Part shown: piece after piece, positions 26,303-32,925 of the stretch
How positions within the stretch are numbered: the first letter of the stretch is position 1
Layout: every line of letters begins with the position of its first letter
Origin: an uncultured Oscillospiraceae bacterium
GTDB lineage: Bacteria > Bacillota > Clostridia > Oscillospirales > Oscillospiraceae
Direction of reading: 5' to 3'
Length of the DNA: 64,000 nt
Assembly: GCA_947625045.1 (NCBI GenBank)
Contig: CANQMW010000014.1
Coordinates: forward strand, 1 to 64,000
Notes under the pieces: generated by a model
Seen by the model: the letters and a program-made list of their open reading frames with translations, nothing else
The model's database searches: none
What the model was told of the DNA's origin: nothing
Translations under genes and position numbers: made by a program

Positions 26303-26998
26303 ATGCTGCACATATTTGACGGCCTGCGGGAGGTCACCCTGGCCTCCGTGACCCTGCGGCTGGTGCTGGCGGTGCTCTGCGGCGGCTGCATCGGCCTGGA
26401 GCGGGAGTATAAGCGCCGAGCGGCGGGTTTCCGCACCCACATCCTCATATGCCTGGGCGCGGCGGTGACCATGCTCACGGGGGAGTATCTCTACCGGGTC
26501 ATGCAGCTCAACACCGACATCACCCGCATGGGTGCCCAGGTGGTGGCCGGCGTGGGCTTCATCGGTGCGGGCTGCATCATGGTCACCCGCCGGCAGCGGA
26601 TACGGGGCCTGACCACCGCGGCGGGCCTCTGGGTGGCGGCGGTCATCGGCCTGTGCCTGGGCGCGGGCTACTATGAGGCGGGCGTGGCCGGGACCATCCT
26701 GGTGCTGGCGGCGGAGTCCATATTCTCCAAGCTGGAGCATTGGATGCTGGAAAACTCCGAGGAACTGAAACTGCTGCTGGAGTATGAGGGGCGGGACACT
26801 TTGGAGAATGTGCTGGCCCTGTTCGCCCGAAAGGGCGTGCGGGTGCGGAACATGGTGGTCACCCGGTCCCAGGACGGGGAGAAGAAGAGCTCCAGCGTGG
26901 TGTTCACCCTGCAGCTGGACCAGCACAACAAGGCCGACGCCGTGACGGCGGAGGTGGGCCAGGTGCCCGGCGTGGCCAGTGTGGTGGAGACCATGTGA
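26303..26998 (+). CDS. MgtC/SapB-family membrane protein (copy 2)
   Basis: This 231-residue paralogue of the upstream gene shares the start ML-H-x-x-DGLRE and the LERE-x-KRRAAGFRTHILICLG motif. It has the same five-helix domain and an ACT-like tail. It arose by tandem duplication, and the two could form a heteromer. RBS GGAGGGGGG is upstream. The divergence between the copies is largest in the soluble half. Confidence 0.85.
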   Translation: MLHIFDGLREVTLASVTLRLVLAVLCGGCIGLEREYKRRAAGFRTHILICLGAAVTMLTGEYLYRVMQLNTDITRMGAQVVAGVGFIGAGCIMVTRRQRIRGLTTAAGLWVAAVIGLCLGAGYYEAGVAGTILVLAAESIFSKLEHWMLENSEELKLLLEYEGRDTLENVLALFARKGVRVRNMVVTRSQDGEKKSSSVVFTLQLDQHNKADAVTAEVGQVPGVASVVETM

Positions 26999-27000
26999 GC

Positions 27001-27030
27001 TTGCGCGGTCCGGAGAGGCTGTGGTATACT
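27001..27030 (+). promoter_or_regulatory. Extended -10 promoter for tmk
   Basis: TTGCGC at 27001-27006 and TATACT at 27025-27030 have 18-base spacing, and TGG precedes the -10. Confidence 0.6.
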
Positions 27031-27054
27031 GCGGAGGAAAGCGAGGCGGGAAGC

Positions 27055-27711
27055 ATGGAAAAGGGAAAACTGATCGTCATCGAGGGCGTGGACGGCAGCG
27101 GCAAGGCAACCCAGGCCAAGCTGCTCTATGAGGCGCTGCTGGCCCGGGGCGTGAAGGCTATGAAGGTGTCCTTCCCGGATTATGACAGCGATTCCTCCGC
27201 CCTGGTGAAGATGTACCTGGCCGGCCTGTTCGGAAGCCAGCCCGGGGACGTGAACGCCTACGCCGCCTCCAGCTTCTACGCCGTGGACCGGTACGCCAGC
27301 TATAAAAAGGACTGGCAGGGATTTTACCTCTCCGGCGGCGTCGTTGTGGCGGACCGGTACACCACTTCCAACGCGGTACACCAGTGCTCCAAGCTTCCCG
27401 AGGAACAGTGGCCGGCATTTCTGGACTGGCTGTTCCACTATGAATACGACCTCTTGGGCATCCCCGCCCCGGACAAGGTGCTGTTTTTCCAGACCGAGGC
27501 CGCCGTCACGGAGGGGCTGCTTTTAAAGCGCTACCACGGCGACGCCAGCCGGGAGGACATCCATGAGGCCGACCGGGCCTACATGGCCCGCTCCCGCGCG
27601 GCCGCCGCCTACTGCGCCCAGCGCCTCGGCTGGACGACCATCCAATGTACCCGGGGCGGCCAAATGCGGGCCGTGGAGGATATCCATCAGGAGATCATGG
27701 GACTGGTGTAA
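27055..27711 (+). CDS. tmk: Thymidylate kinase
   Basis: This 218-residue P-loop kinase begins MEKGKLIVIEGVDGSGKATQ. The P-loop has Ala where most family members have Ser or Thr next to the invariant Lys. The DRY motif is in VVADRYTTSNAVHQ, and a lid-like LLKRYHGDAS segment follows. It should phosphorylate dTMP, although another deoxynucleotide substrate is possible. The ATG at 27055 follows GAGGCGGGAAGC and lies downstream of its own promoter. The gene ends in a very strong bidirectional terminator. Confidence 0.8.
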   Translation: MEKGKLIVIEGVDGSGKATQAKLLYEALLARGVKAMKVSFPDYDSDSSALVKMYLAGLFGSQPGDVNAYAASSFYAVDRYASYKKDWQGFYLSGGVVVADRYTTSNAVHQCSKLPEEQWPAFLDWLFHYEYDLLGIPAPDKVLFFQTEAAVTEGLLLKRYHGDASREDIHEADRAYMARSRAAAAYCAQRLGWTTIQCTRGGQMRAVEDIHQEIMGLV

Positions 27712-27720
27712 GGGAAATAT

Positions 27721-27759
27721 AAATAACGGCACGGCGCACTCAGCGCCGTGCCGTTATTT
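27721..27759. terminator. Bidirectional terminator, 17-bp stem
   Basis: AAATAACGGCACGGCGC (27721-27737) pairs perfectly with 27743-27759 around ACTCA. A/T-rich ends on both sides allow termination of tmk and of the converging gene, whose stop codon lies inside the hairpin. Confidence 0.9.
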
Positions 27760-28419
27760 TAGCTTAAAGTGCTCTGCCAGGGCGGAGAGGACCTCCTCTC
27801 TTGTGTCAACGTCGCCGGAGGGGCGGACGACGGTGAAGAAACCGCTGTTTTGAAGGGCTTCGTACCGCTCCGGGCTGTTGACCCGGGCGATGCAGGCCTT
27901 GAAGTTTTCCAATGTTGCCTCCGGGTCGGGGCAGGAGCGGATGACGGAGAGCAGAAACTGCTTGTCTGGGTCGTCCCGGTCAAAAAACCGGTCCACGGAC
28001 AGGGCCTGTGGCGACAGCATGATGGCCACGTGGTCATAATCCGATATCTGCCACAGCAGGTCGCAGGGGATGTTCGTGTCCACGATGACCTTTCTGCCGC
28101 CGGACAGGCGGATGAGCTCCGCGACCTCGAAACCCGCAAGCTCCCGCTGGTTGCCGTCTACCCAGGCCTCATACTCCTCGGGCGTCCGGCTCACGAAATC
28201 CAGCCAGGAGGCCATGGTGCGGCGGTAGCATAGGCTGGGCTGCCGGTCCGGCTCAGCGATGGACAGTATGGTGTCCAGGTTGTAATTCTCCCCGCAGTGG
28301 ACCATATCGAATCTCTCGGCGAGCATGGCGCACATGGTGGACTTCCCCGCATAGGCGGTGCCGTTGATGAAGTAACAGTTCCTGAGATAGTGCCGCAGGA
28401 TGTTGTTCTCGATCTGCAT
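27754..28419 (-). CDS. P-loop NTPase of unknown function (kinase-like)
   Basis: This 221-residue protein has a Walker A loop, INGTAYAGKSTMCAML, at about residue 18. A VIVDTNIP strand resembles the Walker B/substrate region of small kinases such as shikimate or adenylylsulfate kinase. DPDKQFLLSVIRSCPDPEATLENFKACIARV forms a lid-like helical part. I do not recognise a named family. It stands alone, converges with tmk and starts at an ATG with GGGGAGGGG upstream. Confidence 0.6.
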   Translation of the reverse strand: MQIENNILRHYLRNCYFINGTAYAGKSTMCAMLAERFDMVHCGENYNLDTILSIAEPDRQPSLCYRRTMASWLDFVSRTPEEYEAWVDGNQRELAGFEVAELIRLSGGRKVIVDTNIPCDLLWQISDYDHVAIMLSPQALSVDRFFDRDDPDKQFLLSVIRSCPDPEATLENFKACIARVNSPERYEALQNSGFFTVVRPSGDVDTREEVLSALAEHFKLK

Positions 28420-28474
28420 ATGCCCCTCCCCTGAATTTGCTTGGGCCCATTTTACCGGCCGCAGTCGTTCCCGT

Positions 28475-28578
28475 CAAGTGCTGCTGCTGACAGACGGGGA
28501 CGAGCTTGTCTCCTATTGCACCTATGCCAAAAAGGACGACATCCAGCCCACGGACCTCACCCCCTGGATGGGGAACGA
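28475..28578 (+). pseudogene. GNAT acetyltransferase remnant
   Basis: An in-frame stretch reads VLLLTDGDELVSYCTYA and continues KKDDIQPTDLTPWMG. This is a typical internal segment of a GNAT acetyltransferase (beta-4 strand and the region before the acetyl-CoA loop). The N-terminal part and everything after TPWMG are missing, and no start codon context exists. It marks the left edge of an accessory patch. Confidence 0.55.
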
Positions 28579-28603
28579 AAGCCTGGCGCAGAAGGTATCG
28601 TTC

Positions 28604-28633
28604 TTGACAGGAGTGGGATATCCAAGTTATACT
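28604..28633 (+). promoter_or_regulatory. Promoter for the leader peptide and MFS gene
   Basis: TTGACA at 28604-28609 and TATACT at 28628-28633 are 18 bases apart. A transcript from here would carry the 31-codon ORF, two stem-loops and then the MFS gene. Confidence 0.65.
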
Positions 28634-28666
28634 GGCTGTACTTATGAATGGAAAGGAGGGCGCGTG

Positions 28667-28762
28667 ATGCCTGGCTATGGGTACATCATCTTCACCAGCA
28701 GCGGCCTGATCGCCTATGATCGGCGCCGTCAGGGGATCACTGCGCCCATTTTCAGGTCATAA
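28667..28762 (+). CDS. 31-residue putative leader peptide
   Basis: A short frame beginning MPGYGYIIFTSSGLIAY and ending in FRS has a very strong site, AAGGAGGG, 6 bases before its ATG (GTG at 28664 is in frame). It lies between a good promoter and a terminator-like hairpin, upstream of an efflux gene. This is the usual layout of a translated leader that controls antibiotic exporters. Its last third overlaps the left arm of an 11-bp inverted repeat (28733-28743). Confidence 0.5.
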   Translation: MPGYGYIIFTSSGLIAYDRRRQGITAPIFRS

Positions 28763-28830
28763 GGGCAGACCGTTCTCTGTTGCAGTGATCCCAAAGACTC
28801 GTTCCACCGGCGGTGGAAGGGGTCTTTTTT
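28733..28830 (+). promoter_or_regulatory. Candidate attenuator before the MFS gene
   Basis: Two stem-loops are adjacent. GGGATCACTGC (28733-28743) pairs perfectly with 28782-28792. Then AAAGAC/TTCCACC pairs with GGTGGAA/GTCTTT (28793-28827, one mismatch) and is followed by six T. The second is an intrinsic terminator 30 bases before the MFS start codon. The first overlaps the leader ORF, so ribosome position could influence folding. Confidence 0.55.
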
Positions 28831-28860
28831 GTGCCCAAATCCAGATCAGGAGTTACTGCA

Positions 28861-30027
28861 ATGGACAAAAAACTGCACCGCAATGTAGCGGTGAGCTATC
28901 TTTTTTGCTTTCTTTCCTCCCTTGCTCTCGGGGATGGGATATGGGTGATGTATCTGCTCCGGAAAGGATTGACGCTGTGGCAGATCGGACTTTTGGAGGG
29001 TATATTTCACGGGGCGGGACTGGCGGCCGAAGTGCCATCCGGGGCGCTGGCGGACCTGTTCGGCCGGAAAAGCGCCATACTGGCCAGCCGGGTCCTGGCC
29101 GTTGTCTCCACGCTGGTGACCATATACGCCGACAGCATGGGGCTCCTGGCCGCGGCGTTCGTGCTCAACGCGTGGAGCTATAACCTGCTGTCCGGCTCGG
29201 ACGAGGCGCTTTTATATGACAGCTTTCTGCGTCTGGGCCGGGAGGGGCAGTACTTTCACGCCGCCGGCCGCATGGGTCTCGCGGCGGAGATCGCCCAGGC
29301 CGTCGGCGTGCTGGCGGGCGGGATACTGGCAAGACGGTCTTTCGCGCTGTGCTATCTTGTCAGCGCGGGCATAGAGGCCGCTGCCTTCTTCGTGGGCGTT
29401 TTCCTGACGGAACCCCACAGCCCGGCTGCCGGCGATCGTGTCACAGTCCGAGCCCACTTTGCCGCCAGCTTCGCCCTGCTGAAGGACAGACCTCTGCGGC
29501 GCATGCTGCTGCGCTACGGTGTGGTGTTCGCCGGCTACACCACGGCCTTTTTCTATGCCCAGCGGCTCTATCAAGACCGGGGCTTCGACACGCTGGGCGT
29601 GAGCATGATACTTCTGTGCATGGGCCTTGCCGCCAGCGTGGGCGCTCTCTTGAGCCGGCGGGCGGCCGGGAGGCTCGGAAAACATGCCGCCTACGTTGAG
29701 GGCGCCGCTCTGGCTGTGGGATTGGCGCTCATGGCCGCCGGCCCTGTCTGGGGATCCGTGGCGGGCTTCGGCCTGGCCAGCTTTGCCAATGCCCTGCTGG
29801 GCCCGCTCCACTCGGCGGCGCTGAACCGCCGCATCCCATCCGACCGACGGGCGACCCTCATCTCCGTGAGCAGTATGTGTTTTTCCGCCTGCATGATCGT
29901 CCTGTTCCCGCTGACCGGCGCACTGGCCGTCCGGCTGGGGCTGAGGCGGGTCCTTTTTCTGCTGGGCGCGCTTCTTTTCGCTTATGTTCCTCTGACGCCG
30001 CGGCTGGAAACGGAAAAGGAGTTATGA
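28861..30027 (+). CDS. MFS-family exporter
   Basis: The 388-residue protein has about twelve membrane helices. The MFS loop between helices 2 and 3 appears as PSGALADLFGRKSAILASR. It has the size and layout of drug/macrolide-type efflux proteins but also of generic exporters, so the substrate is unknown. The ATG at 28861 has AGGAG 9 bases upstream. The gene follows a leader ORF and terminator hairpin, which suggests induction by its substrate. The region is accessory, with a GNAT fragment before it and repeat elements and tnpV after it. Confidence 0.8.
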   Translation: MDKKLHRNVAVSYLFCFLSSLALGDGIWVMYLLRKGLTLWQIGLLEGIFHGAGLAAEVPSGALADLFGRKSAILASRVLAVVSTLVTIYADSMGLLAAAFVLNAWSYNLLSGSDEALLYDSFLRLGREGQYFHAAGRMGLAAEIAQAVGVLAGGILARRSFALCYLVSAGIEAAAFFVGVFLTEPHSPAAGDRVTVRAHFAASFALLKDRPLRRMLLRYGVVFAGYTTAFFYAQRLYQDRGFDTLGVSMILLCMGLAASVGALLSRRAAGRLGKHAAYVEGAALAVGLALMAAGPVWGSVAGFGLASFANALLGPLHSAALNRRIPSDRRATLISVSSMCFSACMIVLFPLTGALAVRLGLRRVLFLLGALLFAYVPLTPRLETEKEL

Positions 30028-30050
30028 CCTGACCACTTGTTAGGGCATAC

Positions 30051-30234
30051 AAAAGTCCCGCGATCCCTGAAGATGGGGTCGCAGGACTTTGCCCCCAGGG
30101 CTCCCATCGCAAACCAGCGAAGCGTTTGCGATGGGAAAAAAAGAAGAGCTTTGACCGATGGAGGGACCTCGCTTGCGAGGTTTCAACATCTTCAAAGCTC
30201 TTCTGACGCTGGTCCGAGTGTTCATAAGGGATTT
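30051..30234 (+). repeat. Composite palindromic intergenic repeat, copy 1
   Basis: Three stable hairpins follow each other: 30051-30090 (AAAGTCC arms with a second 8-bp stem inside), 30103-30135 (12-bp CCCATCGCAAAC stem) and 30142-30204 (13-bp AGAAGAGCTTTGA stem enclosing CCTCGC/GCGAGG). The third contains GCTTTGACCGATGGAGG, which recurs at 57502-57518. The end of the unit (30215-30234) matches 20 bases near tRNA-Pro. No coding function is apparent; predicted short frames here are spurious. Confidence 0.75.
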
Positions 30235-30320
30235 GAAAAAAGCCGATCGGGGCCGCACACACATATCCGATGGCCTTGCCAGGAAACGGCAATTTGACAG
30301 GGAATTATCTGGTATTTTTG

Positions 30321-30428
30321 GGTATAATAGCAGTTTCGGCGCTATTATACCATGCCGCGCGGTTCCGGCGCAAGCCGGGTGTGACCGGTTTCTTTAAGTA
30401 TAATAGCGGCCTTGCCGCTGTTATTCCA
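30321..30428. repeat. Two TATAATAGC-containing palindromes before tnpV
   Basis: GGTATAATAGC at 30321-30331 pairs with 30341-30351. A second, imperfect palindrome built around TATAATAGCGGC starts at 30399. Both contain a -10-like TATAAT but lack good -35 boxes. They may be operator or end sequences of the mobile element that carried tnpV. Confidence 0.45.
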
Positions 30429-30433
30429 CACAT

Positions 30434-30462
30434 TCGACAGGCCGTAGATTTCCCTGTATGAT
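30434..30462 (+). promoter_or_regulatory. Promoter for tnpV
   Basis: TCGACA at 30434-30439 and TATGAT at 30457-30462 have 17-base spacing, 28 bases before the start codon. Confidence 0.6.
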
Positions 30463-30489
30463 GGAAGAAAAAACAAGGAGGTCAGCACA

Positions 30490-30861
30490 ATGGAACAGTA
30501 CAAAGAGATCAACGGCATCGGCTACACACTGGTGGGAGACTATTACCTGCCAAATCTGCTCCCGCCTCCGTCAGAGGATAGGCCAGTAGGTGCCTGGGGA
30601 AGGCGGCGGATGGAATACCTGAAGAACCACCACTACGCATACTTTGTGGAGTTGGTAATGAGCGGGCAGCTGAACACGCATCTGGCCGATACGGATGAGC
30701 GGGCCCAAGCCTTTTTTTCTTGGGTGGTAGAACAAATGGCGGCCCAGGATGGCGTTACGGAGGAACTGAAGGCCAAAGACCAGATGTACTGGACAGGCTT
30801 GATGAACAACATCGCGGCCTGTGCGCGGGAGATCGTCTACGATACCGTAGTCTATGCTTGA
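30490..30861 (+). CDS. tnpV: Transposon-encoded protein TnpV
   Basis: This 123-residue protein matches the TnpV family of Tn4451/Tn5397-like elements: a GIGYTLVGDYYLPNL start, GRRRMEYLKNHH, and an acidic, helical C-terminal half. TnpV normally accompanies large serine recombinases, but its function is not established. Here no recombinase is next to it, so it is a leftover of a mobile element. AAGGAGG precedes the ATG. Confidence 0.8.
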   Translation: MEQYKEINGIGYTLVGDYYLPNLLPPPSEDRPVGAWGRRRMEYLKNHHYAYFVELVMSGQLNTHLADTDERAQAFFSWVVEQMAAQDGVTEELKAKDQMYWTGLMNNIAACAREIVYDTVVYA

Positions 30862-30864
30862 TGG

Positions 30865-30904
30865 ATTTCCCCGGCTTGAAGCTGGGGAAATTTAATGCTA
30901 TACT
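30865..30904 (+). promoter_or_regulatory. Promoter of LysR1 with overlapping inverted repeat
   Basis: TTGAAG (30876-30881) and TATACT (30899-30904) are spaced by 17 bases. ATTTCCCC at 30865-30872 pairs with GGGGAAAT at 30884-30891, so the -35 lies in the loop of a palindrome. It could be an autoregulatory site or a weak terminator for tnpV. Confidence 0.6.
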
Positions 30905-30926
30905 CGTGATATGAAAAGAAAGGGCA

Positions 30927-31847
30927 GTGAGCGGTTTGTATAATCCCCAGCTGGAGACATTCGTCCGGGTGGCGGACGCGGGCAGCTTCAACAAGGCGGC
31001 GGACGACGCCTTCATCACGCCTACGGCGGTGATAAAGCAGATCAATCTTCTGGAATCGGAGCTGGACCTGAAGCTCTTTGTCCGCAGCCACCGGGGTCTC
31101 ACGCTTACCAAGGCGGGCGAATCCCTCTACCGGGACGCCAAGTACATGATGGACTACTCCCGCCGGGCCATTGCCCGCGCCCACGCCGCCATGCAGGAGG
31201 AGTACGGCGTGGTGCGCATCGGCACCTCGCCCATGACCCCGGCCCAGCTGCTCACCGACCTGTGGCCTCAGATCCACGAGCGATGCGGTGACGTGAGCTT
31301 TCAGCTGGTCCCCTTTGAGAACACCCCGGAGAACGCCCGGGAGATCCTGCGCAATCTGGGGGAGAACATCGACGTGGTGACGGGCATCTTCGACGAGACG
31401 TTGCTGGCCCTGCGCCAATGTGCGGGCTTTGAAATATCCCGCGAGCCCATCTGCTGCGCCGTGAGCATTTATCACCCCTTGGCGGCCAAGGAGGAGCTCA
31501 CGCCGGAGGACTTGGCCGGGGAGGAACTGCTGCTGATCCACCGGGGGTGGAGCAGGTATATGGACGAGCTGCGGGACGACCTTTCGCAGAACCACCCGGA
31601 CATAAAGATCGCGGATTTCGATTTCTATGATATGAGCATCTTCAATCGCTGCGAACAGAGCCGGAATGTGCTGACAGTCATCGGCAAGTGGTCCTGCGTC
31701 CATCCCATGCTGAAGGTGCTGCCGGTAGCGTGGGACCACGCCATCCCCTTTGGCATCCTTCACCCGCCCGAGCCGTCGCCCATGCTGGCCCGGTTCCTGG
31801 ACGCGGTGCGGGCTGTGGTGCAGGAAAAGCAGGAAAAAGAGTTATAA
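30927..31847 (+). CDS. LysR-family transcriptional regulator (LysR1)
   Basis: The 306-residue protein has the LysR winged helix at residues 5-65 (QLETFVRVADAGSFNKAADDAFITPTAVIKQINLLESELDLKLF, split by the usual turn) and a periplasmic-binding-like effector domain. It begins at GTG 30927 after AAAGAAAGGG. It is encoded directly upstream of the first of four promoters that share a LysR-like bipartite site. The GGTATA half-site dyad of that first promoter overlaps its own stop codon. It is the best candidate regulator of the redox island; the inducer is unknown. Confidence 0.88.
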   Translation: MSGLYNPQLETFVRVADAGSFNKAADDAFITPTAVIKQINLLESELDLKLFVRSHRGLTLTKAGESLYRDAKYMMDYSRRAIARAHAAMQEEYGVVRIGTSPMTPAQLLTDLWPQIHERCGDVSFQLVPFENTPENAREILRNLGENIDVVTGIFDETLLALRQCAGFEISREPICCAVSIYHPLAAKEELTPEDLAGEELLLIHRGWSRYMDELRDDLSQNHPDIKIADFDFYDMSIFNRCEQSRNVLTVIGKWSCVHPMLKVLPVAWDHAIPFGILHPPEPSPMLARFLDAVRAVVQEKQEKEL

Positions 31848-31909
31848 CCTTTGGGTATATACTTATGAACTGATCGGGACTTCTCAAGAGGTCCCGGTCT
31901 TTTTATAAT
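31847..31909 (+). promoter_or_regulatory. Shared island promoter A (LysR-type site)
   Basis: ACC-TTTG-GGTATA at 31847-31859 is followed by GACTTCT at 31878-31884 and TATAAT at 31904-31909. A 20-bp dyad (GGGACTTCT / AGAGGTCCC) lies just upstream of the -10. It serves the hydrolase at 31944 and the following flavodoxin genes. The same pieces with the same spacings occur at 39532, 49385 and 50353. Confidence 0.8.
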
Positions 31910-31943
31910 ATGTGCATGGGATATACGCAAACAGGAGGGCGCG

Positions 31944-32906
31944 ATGAGGAAAGTCGGTTTGGCAGCCGTGTTGCTTGCGTGTCTGCTGCTGTGCGCAGCG
32001 GCGGCGGACCGGGGAGGGGATGAGATGGACGGGCCTTATACCGTGAACACGAAAATATCCGATGTGATGAACGACCCCGTGTTCGGGTCATGGGGACGGC
32101 TGATCTTCCCGGCAGACGAGGGCTATTGGAGCGGCGAAACGCTGGGGGACCTGTGCCTGACCTGGTACAGCAACATCGACCCGGACAAGACCGTGGAGAT
32201 ATGCAGCTATCTCCATGACAAGGCCGCCGCAGGCGAGACCGTTTTCTATGACATCTACACCGACGAGGAGAAGGCGGCGGACCCGGCCAAGGAGGACACG
32301 GGGCTGTTCTTCTTCAAGGGCGAGCCGGGCGCGAAGTTCGCCGTGTGCAGCGCCGGAGGCGGGTTTGCCTATGTGGGGGCCATGCACGACAGCTTCCCCC
32401 ATGCTTTGGAGCTCGCCAAGATGGGCTACAACGCCTTCGCCCTCATCTACCGCCCCGGCTGGGACACCGCCTGCGAGGACCTGGCGCGGGCCATCACTTT
32501 CATCTTTGACCACGCAGGCGACCTGGAAGTGGACACGGACTGCTACTCTCTCTGGGGCGGCAGCGCGGGGGCGCGGATGGCGGCATATCTGGGCACCTAC
32601 GGACCGGCGTACTTCGGCGGGGACGACCTGCCCCGTCCGGGCGCGGTCATCATGCAGTACACCGGCCATGGCGAGTACAGCGAATCGGACCCGCCCACCT
32701 ACGCCTGCGTAGGCACCAACGACGGCATCGCCTCCTGGCGGACTATGCAGCGGCGGCTGGAGGCCATGAGCGCGCTGGGCATCCCCACGGAATTCCGCGT
32801 CTACGAGGGCCTCTCTCACGGCTTTGGCCTGGGCACCGGCACCGTGGCGGAGGGGTGGATCAACGACGCGGTAAGTTTTTGGAAGGAACAGATGGAAACC
32901 GGCTGA
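31944..32906 (+). CDS. Exported alpha/beta hydrolase (esterase-like)
   Basis: The 320-residue protein starts with a signal peptide (VGLAAVLLACLLLCAAAA). It carries an alpha/beta hydrolase domain with SAGGGFAYVG as the oxyanion region, the nucleophile elbow WGGSAGARM near residue 210, and a late His in YEGLSHGFGLG. The BD-FAE/esterase group is the closest type I recognise. GGAGGG lies before the ATG. It is first in an operon behind shared promoter A, directly before an exported flavodoxin-DUF362 protein, so it may act on an extracellular ester. Confidence 0.75.
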   Translation: MRKVGLAAVLLACLLLCAAAADRGGDEMDGPYTVNTKISDVMNDPVFGSWGRLIFPADEGYWSGETLGDLCLTWYSNIDPDKTVEICSYLHDKAAAGETVFYDIYTDEEKAADPAKEDTGLFFFKGEPGAKFAVCSAGGGFAYVGAMHDSFPHALELAKMGYNAFALIYRPGWDTACEDLARAITFIFDHAGDLEVDTDCYSLWGGSAGARMAAYLGTYGPAYFGGDDLPRPGAVIMQYTGHGEYSESDPPTYACVGTNDGIASWRTMQRRLEAMSALGIPTEFRVYEGLSHGFGLGTGTVAEGWINDAVSFWKEQMETG

Positions 32907-32925
32907 TATGCGAAAGGAGACCATG

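Noticed and set aside
27055-27711. Inactive thymidylate kinase because of the P-loop SGKAT
   Set aside because: The invariant Gly-Lys and following Thr remain and the DRY motif is intact, so the Ala change alone does not argue for loss of activity.
30037-30297. 86-codon frame after the MFS gene
   Set aside because: It lies wholly in the composite hairpin repeat; no ribosome binding site.
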